From an uncultured Oscillospiraceae bacterium (GTDB lineage: Bacteria; Bacillota; Clostridia; Oscillospirales; Oscillospiraceae), in contig CAJOEH010000005.1 of the NCBI GenBank assembly GCA_905233385.1, positions 37,211 through 101,210 on the forward strand: a DNA stretch of 64,000 nucleotides, read 5' to 3'. This document shows positions 9,464 to 18,553 of this stretch, piece by piece. The notes beneath the pieces are model-generated. The model saw only the letters and a list, made by a program, of their open reading frames with translations, did not search any database and had not been told where the DNA came from. The number at the start of each line of letters is the position of its first letter. Position 1 is the stretch's first letter. Both the position numbers and the translations under genes were made by a program.

Positions 9464-10387
9464 TTATTTGTCGCGGAGAAACGCGTCGATCTCCGCGCGA
9501 AGCGGCATGGAAGCCGTCGTGCCGAGGCGCTGCACGGAGAGCGCCGCCAAAGCGTTCGCGAACAGCGCGGCGTCATGCAGGGACTTCCCTTCGGACAGCG
9601 CGGCGAGCAGGCCGCCGTTGAAGGCGTCGCCCGCGCCGGTCGTGTCGATCGCGTTTACGCGATAGGCGGGGATGATCTCCGAAACGCCGTCCGCGTTGAG
9701 GTAAACGCCTCTTGCGCCGAGGGTGATCAGGACGTTCTGCACACCCTTCGCAAAAAACGCCTCCGCCGCGCGGTCCGCGCTTTCCTTGTCCGTCACGGGT
9801 ATGCCGGTCAGCGCCTCCGCCTCCACCTCGTTCGGCGTGACGAGATACACGCCGCGCAGGAAGTCGTCGGAAACAGGCTGGTACGGCGCGGTATTCACGA
9901 TCACCTTCACGCCGTGCTGCTTGGCGAGAGCCGCCGCTTTCTCGTTCGCGTCCTGGTTGATCTCCAACTGCAAAAGCAGATAATCGGAGTGGATGATCTG
10001 ATCGGAAACTGCGGCGATATCATCGTCCGTAATGGTGCTGCACGCGCCGGGCACGATCACGATCGCGTTCTGTCCGGTCGCTTCATCGACCATGATGAGC
10101 GCCGTTCCGGTTGGCACGCTGTCGCTGAAGAACAAATACTCCTCGGACAGGTCCGCCTCGCGCATTGCTTTGCGCGGGATCTCCGCGAGACTGTCGCGCC
10201 CGAGCTTCGTGATCATCGCGACGTCGCCGCCCGCTTTTCGCGCGGCGATCGCCTGATTGAAGCCCTTGCCGCCGGGGCTCTGCATGAAGAAGCTTCCCTT
10301 CACCGTCTCGGCGGGCGCGGGCAGATAGGGCGCGCGGCTCATCAGATCGACGACCGAGCTGCCGAACACCGTGATTCTTCGCTGCAT
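9464..10387 (-). CDS. rbsK: PfkB-family carbohydrate kinase, likely ribokinase
   Basis: Phosphorylates a sugar, probably ribose to ribose-5-phosphate. The first PfkB signature GGKGFNQAIAARKAGG and the second DTTGAGDAFNGG with the catalytic aspartate are both present in 307 residues. No ribose transporter or pivot-type regulator adjoins it; it is instead the first gene of a housekeeping operon, so its sugar is an inference. AGGAGG at 10395-10400 lies 7 bases before the start codon and a consensus promoter lies upstream. Confidence 0.87.
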   Translation of the reverse strand: MQRRITVFGSSVVDLMSRAPYLPAPAETVKGSFFMQSPGGKGFNQAIAARKAGGDVAMITKLGRDSLAEIPRKAMREADLSEEYLFFSDSVPTGTALIMVDEATGQNAIVIVPGACSTITDDDIAAVSDQIIHSDYLLLQLEINQDANEKAAALAKQHGVKVIVNTAPYQPVSDDFLRGVYLVTPNEVEAEALTGIPVTDKESADRAAEAFFAKGVQNVLITLGARGVYLNADGVSEIIPAYRVNAIDTTGAGDAFNGGLLAALSEGKSLHDAALFANALAALSVQRLGTTASMPLRAEIDAFLRDK

Positions 10388-10417
10388 GGCGTGCCCTCCT
10401 TACATATCATTATAAAT

Positions 10418-10446
10418 AGCATACAGCCTGATTTTTTGCTTGTCAA
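10418..10446 (-). promoter_or_regulatory. Sigma-A promoter of the rbsK-to-rnc operon
   Basis: On the minus strand a perfect TTGACA (10441-10446) and TATGCT (10418-10423) are separated by 17 bases. It is the only good promoter seen before the terminator at 2248, so it probably drives seven genes. Confidence 0.75.
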
Positions 10447-10454
10447 TAGAGGAA

Positions 10455-10484
10455 TCGGGCTTACGGCAAAAACCGCAAGCCCGA
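10455..10484 (-). terminator. Hairpin after the phosphopantetheinyl transferase gene, probable weak terminator
   Basis: A 12-bp stem (TCGGGCTTGCGG on the minus strand, one wobble pair) with an A/T-rich loop follows the PPTase stop codon immediately. The following T-tract is poor, so termination may be partial. The rbsK promoter begins a few bases further on. Confidence 0.5.
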
Positions 10485-10488
10485 AATG

Positions 10489-11160
10489 TTACAAGCAATC
10501 GATCAGATTGATCCTCTGCAGCTCCGCAGAAAACGGCGCGTCCGCCGTGCAGACGGCGCATTTGCAGCCGGGGATACTGTCATATTCGCGGAAGGAAAAG
10601 CTTCGCGGATCGATCTTCTGAACGACGGAGATTTCATCCCGCAAAACGACCTCGCACGCGTCCATCGGCTCTCGCAGGCCGCAGCCGACCGCCTTCAAAA
10701 AGCTCTCTTTCAGCGTCCAATAGCGGAAAAACCGTTCCTGTTTGGCTTCTTCCGTCTCCTGCGCGGCGATATCCTCAAACTCGCTCCGGCAGAAAAACCG
10801 CTTCGCTATTTTCAGATCCACGCTTCTGACCGTTTCGATATCCGCGCCGATCTCGCCGTCCGATACCGCGCAGAGGGCGTAATTTCCGCTGTGGGACAGG
10901 CTGAAAAACACGCCGTCCGCACCGGCGAGATACGGTTTTCCGGCTTCTCCGTAGGAATACGCAAGCTTGCGGATCCCGAGCCGGTCCAGTGCGTGCCGCA
11001 GCAGCAGCTCCGCGCCGAGGGCGGCGTTCCGATCCCTGCGGAAACGATATTTGTCTACTTTTTGTTTTCTATCCTCGGTCGCCCGCGCATACGCTGCCTC
11101 AAACAGAGCTTCGTCCGATAATACGCTTGTATCGGCCGCAAACAGATAGTCCATAACCAT
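10489..11160 (-). CDS. 4'-phosphopantetheinyl transferase, Sfp type
   Basis: Transfers phosphopantetheine from CoA to a serine of a carrier protein. The Sfp-type motifs GADIETVR (Mg2+ binding) and FFRYWTLKESFLKAVG are both clear in 223 residues, after an N-terminal half ending in FFSLSHSGNYAL. No NRPS or PKS gene is in the window. It could serve as the fatty-acid carrier-protein transferase or activate a secondary-metabolite carrier elsewhere. The next gene upstream ends 4 bases away. An alternative start two codons downstream cannot be excluded. Confidence 0.93.
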   Translation of the reverse strand: MVMDYLFAADTSVLSDEALFEAAYARATEDRKQKVDKYRFRRDRNAALGAELLLRHALDRLGIRKLAYSYGEAGKPYLAGADGVFFSLSHSGNYALCAVSDGEIGADIETVRSVDLKIAKRFFCRSEFEDIAAQETEEAKQERFFRYWTLKESFLKAVGCGLREPMDACEVVLRDEISVVQKIDPRSFSFREYDSIPGCKCAVCTADAPFSAELQRINLIDCL

Positions 11161-11164
11161 AGCG

Positions 11165-11953
11165 TTATTCTTTCCTTTTCAGTTCCGCGAGGGCGGCGTA
11201 GTGCAGGACCGTGAAGCGCATGGGCGCGATCTCCGCGAGGAGCTTCCGATGTTCTTCTTCCCACGCGGCGATCTCCTGCGCTGTCAGCGACGCGCCGATG
11301 CCGCGGCAGGTCTTCATCCTGCCGTGCCAGCTCTCGCGGGTGAACGGAACGGCAAGCCGGAATTCATCATGATAGACGGGCTCGAAATAGTCCAGATAGC
11401 AAGCCGGAATCTCGATCGGTTGCATGACCTCGCCGCCGCCCGTCCATTGCGGGGAGAAACGCAGGACGAGCTTTTCGCTCGCCGCCGCGATCTCGTCCTC
11501 GAAGGGCAGCCACGCCATGCACAGGAGCAGAAGTCTGCCGTTTTTGCGCAGCAGTCTGTGGAAAACCGGGGCGGTCTTCGCGTGGTTGAAGTACCAGAAG
11601 CACTGACAGGCCGTGATCACGTCAAAGGAATCGTCCGGAAAGTCCGGCGCTTCCGCAGAAGCGACTGCGTAGCGAATATCCATGTCATTTGACAGTACTT
11701 TCGCCATGGCGATCTGTCCTTCCGACAGGTCAATGCCCGTCCATTCCGCGCCATAGGAATAGAGATTGCGCGGCAGAACGCCAGTGCCCGTCCCGACGTC
11801 CAAAACGCGCTGTCCCTTGACGCAGAGGCCCCTGTTCAGAATTTTCCGATAGAACTCCGCGGGATAGATATCGCGGAATTTCGCGTAATCCGCCGCGGTC
11901 TTCCCGAAGTCGAACGGCTTGCCCGCGTCGATCGTTCCGCTTGCTTCCTTCAT
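11165..11953 (-). CDS. Class I SAM-dependent methyltransferase
   Basis: A 262-residue protein with the SAM-binding motif VLDVGTGTGVLP at about residues 50-61, followed by the acidic strand WTGIDLS and the DDSFDVITACQCFWYF block typical of small-molecule methyltransferases. The substrate is unknown. It overlaps the DUF4298 gene by 4 bases (ATGA) and is followed 4 bases later by the PPTase, so the three form an operon; this does not by itself reveal the substrate. Confidence 0.88.
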   Translation of the reverse strand: MKEASGTIDAGKPFDFGKTAADYAKFRDIYPAEFYRKILNRGLCVKGQRVLDVGTGTGVLPRNLYSYGAEWTGIDLSEGQIAMAKVLSNDMDIRYAVASAEAPDFPDDSFDVITACQCFWYFNHAKTAPVFHRLLRKNGRLLLLCMAWLPFEDEIAAASEKLVLRFSPQWTGGGEVMQPIEIPACYLDYFEPVYHDEFRLAVPFTRESWHGRMKTCRGIGASLTAQEIAAWEEEHRKLLAEIAPMRFTVLHYAALAELKRKE

Positions 11954-12246
11954 GCTTCGTCCTCGCCGCCGATGCGGGAAAGCAGTTCCCTGTTGCGCTC
12001 TAAAAAATTGTAAACGCCGTCCTCGGACAGTACGCCGCGTTTGAGGCCGGCGGGCAGTTTTCCCGCCTCGTCGAGCGCGAAATCCTTCTTCCAGTCCGCG
12101 CTCGTGTAATACGCCTCGAGCTTGCGGATCTCTCCCTGATAGTCTTTCAAAGCGGCGATCGCCGTCTCGATATCGTTCAGTTTTCCGTTCGCCGTATCGA
12201 GGATCGCTTCCATTTGTTCAATTCGTTCCGCTGCCGTCTTTCTCAT
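11950..12246 (-). CDS. DUF4298 family protein
   Basis: A small, charged, probably cytoplasmic protein of 98 residues without known function. An N-terminal helical stretch (MRKTAAERIEQME) is followed by the family's recognisable segment around DWKKDFALDEAGKLP and KRGVLSEDGVYNFLE. I chose the ATG at 12246 because AGGAG lies 7 bases upstream; an ATG 45 bases further up has no such site. It overlaps the methyltransferase gene by 4 bases. Confidence 0.78.
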   Translation of the reverse strand: MRKTAAERIEQMEAILDTANGKLNDIETAIAALKDYQGEIRKLEAYYTSADWKKDFALDEAGKLPAGLKRGVLSEDGVYNFLERNRELLSRIGGEDEA

Positions 12247-12290
12247 GTGATCGCTCCTGTCTGCTGTTGAGAGCATCGGTTGTAATAACA

Positions 12291-12316
12291 CCCCGCTCGT
12301 TCGAGCGGGGCGTTTT
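12291..12316 (-). terminator. Hairpin terminator after lysS
   Basis: A perfect CCCCGCTCG / CGAGCGGGG stem lies 7 bases beyond the lysS stop. On the minus strand the following tract TGTTATT is only moderately T-rich, so some read-through into DUF4298 is possible. No convincing promoter is visible between this hairpin and the DUF4298 start. Confidence 0.65.
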
Positions 12317-12322
12317 ATCAGA

Positions 12323-13810
12323 TCAGTCTGTCGGCTTCATCGTCGGGAAGAGCAGGACGTCGCGGATGGAGGCCGAATCGGTCAGGAGCATGACCAGACG
12401 GTCGACGCCGAAGCCGAGGCCGCCCGTGGGCGGAAGGCCGTATTCCAGCGCGGTCACATAGTCGTAATCGACCTGCGCGTTGCTCTTCGGATCGAGCTTT
12501 TTGCGTTCCGCGACCTGGCGCTCGAAGCGCGCCTTCTGGTCGATCGGGTCGTTCAGCTCGGAAAACGCGTTGCCGAACTCGGTCGCGTTGATAAAATACT
12601 CAAACCGCTCGGTGAACGCCGGATCCGACGGCTTGCGCTTGGCCAGCGGGCTGTTCTCCACGGGATAATCGTAGATAAAGGTCGGCTGGATGAGGTTCTC
12701 TTCCACGAACGCGTCGAAGAATTCCGCTAAGATCGCGCCCTTCGTCGGGTTTTCGGGCAGCGCGACGTGATGCTCCATCGCGAGCGCGGCGGCTTCTTCA
12801 TCCGTCTTCACTTCCGCGAAGTCGACGCCGGAATACTTCTTCACGGCTTCGATCATCGTCATGCGCTCCCAGTGGCTGAGGTCGATGGGAACGCCCTGAT
12901 ACTCGATCTGCAGGGTGCCGCAGACCTTCATCGCGACGGTCTTCATCATTTCCTCGACGAGGTCCATCATGCCGTGGAAATCGGTATAGGCCTGATAGAG
13001 CTCGATCGTGGTGAATTCGGGATTGTGCTTCGGGTCCATGCCCTCGTTGCGGAAGATCCGGCCCACCTCGTAGACGCGGTCCATGCCGCCGACGACCAGC
13101 CGTTTCAGATACAGCTCCGTCTCAATTCGCAGGACCATGTCCATATTCAGGGTGTTGTGGTGGGTAAAGAACGGACGCGCGGACGCGCCGATCTCAAACG
13201 GGGTCAAAATCGGGGTATCGACCTCGAGGAAGCCCTTTGCGTCAAGGAACGCGCGCAGTTCGCGGAGGATCATGCTGCGCTTGACAAAGGTCTCCTTGAC
13301 CTCAGGATTGGCGATCAAATCGACGTAACGCTGACGGTAGCGGGTCTCCACGTTCGTCAGACCGTGGAACTTATCCGGCAGGGGCAGCAGGGCCTTCGCC
13401 AGAAGCGTCACCTTGTGCGCGCGGACGGAGATCTCGCCGCGCTGCGTTCGGAAGACGTCGCCCTCCACGCCGACGATGTCGCCGATGTCGAGCTTGCGGC
13501 AGTCCTCGAAGTCCGCCTCCGCCATCTCGTCGAATTTCATGTAGATCTGGATGCGGCCGTCGCAGTCCTGCAGGTCGGCGAAAATGACCTTGCCCATGCC
13601 GCGCTTGCTCATCAGGCGTCCGGCGATCGCGGCAAACTGTCCTTCCATCTCGTCAAAGCGGTCTTTGATCGCCGCGCTGGTGGTCGTCGTATCGAATTTC
13701 GTCTGCTCGAAGGGGTTTCTGCCCTCCTCGCAGAGCTGTGCCAGCTTTTCTCTGCGGATCCTCACCTGGTCGACCAGGGAGAGTTCCTCCTGCGGTACAA
13801 ACTTTGCCAT
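12323..13810 (-). CDS. lysS: Lysyl-tRNA synthetase, class II
   Basis: Charges tRNA-Lys. The 495-residue protein has an N-terminal OB-fold anticodon-binding domain (GRLMSKRGMGKVIFADLQD) and a class II catalytic core with motif 2 FRNEGMDPKHNPEFT and motif 3 GLGFGVDRLVMLL. The annotated start is the ATG of MAKFVPQ; a TTG four codons upstream overlaps its Shine-Dalgarno GGAG. It lies 33 bases after greA, an arrangement seen in many Firmicutes, and both are read from the promoter at 14358-14386. Confidence 0.97.
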   Translation of the reverse strand: MAKFVPQEELSLVDQVRIRREKLAQLCEEGRNPFEQTKFDTTTTSAAIKDRFDEMEGQFAAIAGRLMSKRGMGKVIFADLQDCDGRIQIYMKFDEMAEADFEDCRKLDIGDIVGVEGDVFRTQRGEISVRAHKVTLLAKALLPLPDKFHGLTNVETRYRQRYVDLIANPEVKETFVKRSMILRELRAFLDAKGFLEVDTPILTPFEIGASARPFFTHHNTLNMDMVLRIETELYLKRLVVGGMDRVYEVGRIFRNEGMDPKHNPEFTTIELYQAYTDFHGMMDLVEEMMKTVAMKVCGTLQIEYQGVPIDLSHWERMTMIEAVKKYSGVDFAEVKTDEEAAALAMEHHVALPENPTKGAILAEFFDAFVEENLIQPTFIYDYPVENSPLAKRKPSDPAFTERFEYFINATEFGNAFSELNDPIDQKARFERQVAERKKLDPKSNAQVDYDYVTALEYGLPPTGGLGFGVDRLVMLLTDSASIRDVLLFPTMKPTD

Positions 13811-13843
13811 AGTTCTCTCCAATCCTGCCGTGCGGCAGTTTTC

Positions 13844-14323
13844 TCAGCGATTCACGTCCAGAATCTCGATGCGGATCGTGCCGGCGGGCGCTTCCACCTC
13901 GACGATCTCGCCGATCAGTCTGCCTAGCAGGGCCTTGCCGAAGGGAGAGTCGTCGGATATGCGGTTCTCCATCGGGTTCGCTTCCTGCGAGCCGACGATC
14001 GCAAAAACGTCCGTCTCGTCAAGCTCGACGTCGCGCACCTTGACGGTGCTGCCGATGCCGACGCGGTTTTCTTCTTCCGCGTCCGTCGTCTCGTCGATCA
14101 CGACAGCGTGAGACATGATGTTCTCGATCTCCGTGATTCTGCCATAGAGCTTCGCCTGTTCGTTTTTCGCTTCATCATATTCGCTGTTCTCGGAAAGGTC
14201 GCCGAAGGAACGCGCTTCCTTGATCTGCTCCGCGACTTCTTTTTCGCGCGTGGTCTTCAGATAATTCAGCTCTGCTTCCAGCTCCCGCAGACGATCTCTG
14301 GTCAGTTTATACTCTTTAGCCAT
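13844..14323 (-). CDS. greA: Transcription elongation factor GreA
   Basis: Rescues backtracked RNA polymerase by stimulating transcript cleavage. The 159-residue protein has the N-terminal coiled coil with the tip residues DLSENSEYDEAK and a C-terminal FKBP-like domain containing SPFGKALLG. The ATG at 14323 is preceded by GGAGG at an 8-base spacing and gives the family's normal length. Confidence 0.96.
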   Translation of the reverse strand: MAKEYKLTRDRLRELEAELNYLKTTREKEVAEQIKEARSFGDLSENSEYDEAKNEQAKLYGRITEIENIMSHAVVIDETTDAEEENRVGIGSTVKVRDVELDETDVFAIVGSQEANPMENRISDDSPFGKALLGRLIGEIVEVEAPAGTIRIEILDVNR

Positions 14324-14357
14324 GCCGTGATCCTCCAATAAACAAATATGCGCAATG

Positions 14358-14386
14358 ATTATAGAAGAAAGCGCCCCTTCTGTCAA
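14358..14386 (-). promoter_or_regulatory. Sigma-A promoter of greA-lysS
   Basis: On the minus strand a perfect TTGACA (14381-14386) and a perfect TATAAT (14358-14363) with a 17-base spacer, 34 bases upstream of the greA start codon. This is the strongest promoter match in the window. Confidence 0.85.
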
Positions 14387-14390
14387 GCAT

Positions 14391-15608
14391 TTATTTGCCG
14401 AGCGCGGCGATCGCCGCCCGGAGCTGCGCGTCGTCCGCGCGAGCGACCTTTTCATAGTACAGGTCCAGATAGGTCGCTTCGTCGACCTCGACGATCACGT
14501 CCGGCGTCACGCCGACGTCCGCGAGGGTCACGCCCTTCGGCGTCTGATAGTGGCCGGTGGAGATGGCGATCGCGGAGCCGTCGCTCAAGCGGAAGGTCTG
14601 CTGATAGTTCGCCTTGCCGCAGGTCTTCGTGCCGACGATCACGCCTGCTTCGTATTCCTGCATCGCCGCGGCAAAGAACTCCGCGGCGGAATAGGAATCG
14701 TCGTTGACCAGGACCGCCATCGGCATTTCCAGGCAGCTCTCGTCGGAATAGTCCACTTCTTCCTGCCCCTTGTAGTCCACGGAGCGGAAGAGCGCGCCCT
14801 CGGGCAGCAGATAGTCCAGCAGGGCGACCAGCTCGTGCTTCATGCCGCCGGGATTGAAGCGGAGGTCGAAAACCAGCGAATCCGCGCCCTGCGAGATGAG
14901 GTCCTCGATCGCCGCGATCGAATCACGGGAGGAATGAGTGTCAAAGTTGTTGATCTTGATATAGCCGACGCTGTTTTCCAGCAGTTCGTACACCACGACC
15001 TCGTACTCGATCACCTGTCTTGTGATCGTCACGTCGAATTCTTTCCCGTCGCGCAGGATGGTGATGGTGATATCCGTCCCCTCCTCGCCGCGGACGCGGT
15101 GCTGCGCCTCGGTCATGCCCATGGCGACGGCGTTCTCGCCTTCCACGGCGACGATCATATCGTCGATCTGAAGGCCCGCCGCCTCCGCGGGACTGTTATG
15201 GTTCACGGAGACAATGGTGAAGCCGGGATCGTCCTCGTTCGTGAGCTGGATCGTCACGCCGATGCCGACGTAGGCGTTCGCGTTGCTCTCCAGGTAGGCG
15301 TCATAGTCCTCCGCGCTGATATAGTAGCTCCAGCGGTCGCCGGTCGCGGCGATCGCCGCCTCCGCAAGATAGTCGCCGAGCTCTTCCGTGGAATAGCCGT
15401 CTACGTAGTACTGATCCAGAATGCCGATGATCTCATCGAGTTTCTGATGATACGACGCGTCCTGCAACGGCTCGGTCGCCGCGGCAGTCGCCTGCGTCGT
15501 CTGCGGCGAAGGCAGAATAATGTCCTTGAAATAGCATCCCGTCATCGAAAGGCAAACGCCGATCGCAAGCAGGACGCACAGAGCTTTCATTAAAAAGGAA
15601 TTCTTCAT
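14391..15608 (-). CDS. S41-family C-terminal processing protease, lipoprotein
   Basis: A membrane-anchored serine protease with signal peptide and lipobox LSMTGC (Cys25), so probably tethered outside the cell. A PDZ domain covers roughly residues 110-190 (AGLQIDDMIVAVEGE). The S41 domain holds the nucleophile serine in DDSYSAAE and the catalytic lysine in GTKTCGKA. The real start is MKNSF at 15608; an in-frame TTG four codons earlier overlaps the ribosome binding site. It ends the ftsEX/M23 unit, consistent with trimming of cell-wall enzymes, which is inference. Confidence 0.93.
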   Translation of the reverse strand: MKNSFLMKALCVLLAIGVCLSMTGCYFKDIILPSPQTTQATAAATEPLQDASYHQKLDEIIGILDQYYVDGYSTEELGDYLAEAAIAATGDRWSYYISAEDYDAYLESNANAYVGIGVTIQLTNEDDPGFTIVSVNHNSPAEAAGLQIDDMIVAVEGENAVAMGMTEAQHRVRGEEGTDITITILRDGKEFDVTITRQVIEYEVVVYELLENSVGYIKINNFDTHSSRDSIAAIEDLISQGADSLVFDLRFNPGGMKHELVALLDYLLPEGALFRSVDYKGQEEVDYSDESCLEMPMAVLVNDDSYSAAEFFAAAMQEYEAGVIVGTKTCGKANYQQTFRLSDGSAIAISTGHYQTPKGVTLADVGVTPDVIVEVDEATYLDLYYEKVARADDAQLRAAIAALGK

Positions 15609-15638
15609 GGTACTCTCCAATGCGCAGAATAATGGATG

Positions 15639-15665
15639 CCCGGAGCCCGCTTCGCAGGCTCCGGG
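15639..15665 (-). other. Intercistronic hairpin between the M23 hydrolase and S41 protease genes
   Basis: A CCCGGAGCC / GGCTCCGGG stem lies in the 66-base gap between the two genes. There is no T-tract on the coding strand, so it looks like an mRNA-stabilising or processing structure more than a full terminator. Confidence 0.5.
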
Positions 15666-15674
15666 AAACAGGTT

Positions 15675-16934
15675 TTACGGACTGATATAGTTCATCGGAT
15701 TGACGGTATCGCCGTTATAGTAGATGGTAAAGTGCAGGTGCGGCCCGGTGGAATAACCGGTGGAGCCGACGTAGCCGATGATCTCGCCCTGCGAGACGAA
15801 CTGCCCCTCGCTGACGGTGGAGTAGATCATATGTCCATAGAGGGACGAGAAGCCGTCCATGTGGTTGATCGTCACGTAGTTGCCGTAGGCGTAGTTATAA
15901 GTCGCCGTGGTGACGTAGCCGCTCTTGGTGGCGTAGATCGCGGTGCCCTGATAGGCGGCTAGGTCGACGCCGTTGTGCATCGTGTAGTTGCCGGTGATGG
16001 GGTGGACACGATAGCCGTAGGAGCTCGTGACGCACACGTAGCCGCTGCGGTCGAGCGGGAACAGGAACCCTTCGCCGCTGCTCGGATAGACGGGCTGCGG
16101 ATCGGGATTGTCCGGCGTGGGAGGTGCGGGCGGATGCGCCGCTTCCCATTCCGCCTGGAGGGCGGCGGTCTTCTCCGCTTCCAGCACGGCGATTTCGTCG
16201 GTCAGCGCGGTCAGCTGCGCCTCGTATTCCTCGTCGAGCCGGATCAGCTCGATCTTGTCAGCGACCAGCTCCGCGAGAAGCTGATCGGACTCGGCGCGCT
16301 TCTCGTCCAGCACCTGCTGCGCGGCGTTCAATTCCGCTTTCTTCAGCTCCAGGATCACTTTCTGCGCGGCAAGGTCTTCCTTCGCGGCAATGACCTCGGA
16401 CGCGAGCGCGCGCATCTCATCCATCATGCGCTGATCGGTCTTCGCGATCTCTTCGATCATCGCGCGGCAGTTGAGCATATCGGCGAAGCTGTCCGCGTCG
16501 AAGAGCACGGACCAGAACGAGACTTCGCCGCGTTCCTGCATCGCGCGCATCCGGAGCTTATAGCGCTCGAAGAGCTCGTCCTGCCGTCCCTGCAGTTCGT
16601 CCAGCTCCGCCTGCTTCTCAGCGATCAGCAGATTGTACTGGTGCACCTGCTCGGTGACGTTTTCGATCTCCAGTCGGGTCAGTTCGATCTCCTGATCGAC
16701 CTGCGCCTTCTGCTCGACAATATTCAGCGTTTTGTTCTCGTTTTCGGCGATCTGCGCCTCGAGCTCGCTGCGCTGCGCTTCGAGTTCATCCGACTGATCT
16801 TCCAGCTCGTCGATCTCCGCCTGAATCTCGGCGGAGGTCTTCGCGTTGACGATCATAACGATGATACCGACCAGCAGCGACATCACAAGCAGACACGCGA
16901 TCAGAGATATGATTAGTCTTCTGTACTTATACAT
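15675..16934 (-). CDS. Murein hydrolase activator/M23 endopeptidase with N-terminal coiled coil (EnvC-like)
   Basis: Probable peptidoglycan-hydrolase partner of FtsEX. A single N-terminal membrane segment (about residues 8-30) is followed by a long coiled coil rich in E, Q and L (about 33-265). A proline-rich linker (PPAPPTPDNPDPQP) leads to a C-terminal LytM/M23 domain. That domain has HNGVD and HLHF, and a Gly-rich Tyr-rich core, so the zinc ligands look intact and it may be an active enzyme; E. coli EnvC is inactive. It lies 45 bases downstream of ftsX. Confidence 0.93.
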   Translation of the reverse strand: MYKYRRLIISLIACLLVMSLLVGIIVMIVNAKTSAEIQAEIDELEDQSDELEAQRSELEAQIAENENKTLNIVEQKAQVDQEIELTRLEIENVTEQVHQYNLLIAEKQAELDELQGRQDELFERYKLRMRAMQERGEVSFWSVLFDADSFADMLNCRAMIEEIAKTDQRMMDEMRALASEVIAAKEDLAAQKVILELKKAELNAAQQVLDEKRAESDQLLAELVADKIELIRLDEEYEAQLTALTDEIAVLEAEKTAALQAEWEAAHPPAPPTPDNPDPQPVYPSSGEGFLFPLDRSGYVCVTSSYGYRVHPITGNYTMHNGVDLAAYQGTAIYATKSGYVTTATYNYAYGNYVTINHMDGFSSLYGHMIYSTVSEGQFVSQGEIIGYVGSTGYSTGPHLHFTIYYNGDTVNPMNYISP

Positions 16935-16979
16935 AGTATTCCTCCTATCTCAAAAACAAACCGTCTTTCGATTCGGGAA

Positions 16980-17861
16980 TCACACCTTCAGGAAACGGCG
17001 GATCGACATCAAGCTGCCGAAAATACCGATGAAGAAACCGGCGACCGCGCAAATGACAGCCATGGGCATCATGACCTCGGCGAACGGCACGACCGTCATG
17101 ACCTTGAGACCCGTGTCCAGGATCGCCTTGCGGATCAGCTCGTAAAGGCCCCATTCGATAAAGAACGACAATACCGCGCCGAAGAAGCCGAGGATAAAGC
17201 CCTCGACAAAGAACGGAAAGCGGATAAATCCGTTCGTCGCGCCGACCATCTTCATGATCGCGATCTCCTCGCGTCGGTCGAGCATGGCGAGGCGGATCGT
17301 GTTGGAAATGATGATCAGGGAAACGACGAGCAGGACCGCGGCGATCGCAAGCGCCGCGATATAGAGGACCGTGCGGATCGTCGCCAGCGCGTTGCCGACT
17401 TCGATATCCGCGTAGACCTCGGCGACGCCGGTCACGTTCTCCAGCTCCGCCTGCGTCTCGGCGATCTTCGCGTTGTCCACGAGCGTGATCTCAAACTGAT
17501 CGCGCATCGACTGCGGATCCAGGCCCTCGAAGTAGCTCTTGTCGGAATCGCCGATGAAGTTCTCCAGCGCCTCGGCGCGGGAGATGAACTTTGCGTTGGC
17601 GACGTTCTCGAGCAGATTGATATCGGAACCGACGCTCTTGGACTCCGCCTCGGTATAGGTCTCGTCGATGACGACGACGATGCGGGTCTCCTTCTGCACT
17701 TCCTCGACCGTCAGGTTGAGGTTGTAGCAGATCAGCAGGAAGCTGTTGATAATCACAAGGCAGGCGACCGTGATGCTGATCGCCGCGAAGGACATGAAGC
17801 CGTGCTTGAATACCGCGCGGAAGCCTTCGCCCAATAAATATCCGAACTTATTATGCTTCAT
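16980..17861 (-). CDS. ftsX: Cell division/permease-like protein FtsX
   Basis: Membrane subunit of the FtsEX complex that transmits ATP-driven conformational change to an extracellular peptidoglycan hydrolase. The 293 residues show one N-terminal membrane helix (about 22-44), a large extracellular loop (about 45-170) and three C-terminal membrane helices. The cytoplasmic RREEIAIMKMVGATNGFI segment is typical of the MacB/FtsX permease fold. It overlaps ftsE by 11 bases. Confidence 0.95.
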   Translation of the reverse strand: MKHNKFGYLLGEGFRAVFKHGFMSFAAISITVACLVIINSFLLICYNLNLTVEEVQKETRIVVVIDETYTEAESKSVGSDINLLENVANAKFISRAEALENFIGDSDKSYFEGLDPQSMRDQFEITLVDNAKIAETQAELENVTGVAEVYADIEVGNALATIRTVLYIAALAIAAVLLVVSLIIISNTIRLAMLDRREEIAIMKMVGATNGFIRFPFFVEGFILGFFGAVLSFFIEWGLYELIRKAILDTGLKVMTVVPFAEVMMPMAVICAVAGFFIGIFGSLMSIRRFLKV

Positions 17862-18537
17862 AATCGTAATACCCGTCCATTCCGTCGCTGATCACGCGGC
17901 CTTCGTCAATGGCGATGACGCGCTTGGTAAAGCGGTCGACCAGACCCTTTTCGTGGGTCACGACCATGACCGTCGTGCCGAGGGCGTTGATCTTCTCCAG
18001 CAGGAGCATGATCTCAAACGAACGCGCCGGATCGAGGTTGCCGGTCGGCTCGTCGGCGATGATCATCGTGGGGTTGTTGATCAGCGCGCGGGCGATCGCG
18101 ACACGCTGCTGCTCGCCGCCGGACAGCTCGTTCGGCAGGCGGCGGCCCTTGTTCTCCAGCCCGACGAGCTCGAGCACGTAGGGCACGCGCTTCTTGATCT
18201 CCTTGTTCGACGCGCCGATCACGCGCATGGCAAAGGCGACGTTTTCGTAGACCGTCTTGTTCTCGATCAGGCGGAAGTCCTGGAAAATGACGCCCAGCGT
18301 ACGGCGCATATAGGGCACGGAGGAGCGCTTGATGGACTCGAGCTTGTAGCCGTTGACGAGGATGGAGCCCGAGGTGGGCTTCAGCTCGGCGGTCAGCAGC
18401 TTGATGATCGTCGACTTGCCCGAGCCGGACTGCCCGACCAGGAAGACGAACTCGCCGTCGTCGATGTGCATGTCGATGCCGTTGAGCGCGTGGGTGCCCG
18501 TTTCGTAGGTTTTTGTGACGTTGATCAGATCAATCAT
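17851..18537 (-). CDS. ftsE: Cell division ATP-binding protein FtsE
   Basis: ABC ATPase partner of FtsX. The 228-residue protein has Walker A GQSGSGKST, signature LSGGEQQRVAIARAL, Walker B MIIADEPTGNLD and the H-loop VVTHEKG. Translation is coupled to ftsX by an 11-base overlap. The gene lies 16 bases after the PucR/CdaR-type regulator gene and probably shares its transcript. Confidence 0.96.
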   Translation of the reverse strand: MIDLINVTKTYETGTHALNGIDMHIDDGEFVFLVGQSGSGKSTIIKLLTAELKPTSGSILVNGYKLESIKRSSVPYMRRTLGVIFQDFRLIENKTVYENVAFAMRVIGASNKEIKKRVPYVLELVGLENKGRRLPNELSGGEQQRVAIARALINNPTMIIADEPTGNLDPARSFEIMLLLEKINALGTTVMVVTHEKGLVDRFTKRVIAIDEGRVISDGMDGYYDYEA

Positions 18538-18553
18538 GTTAACACCAGATTTC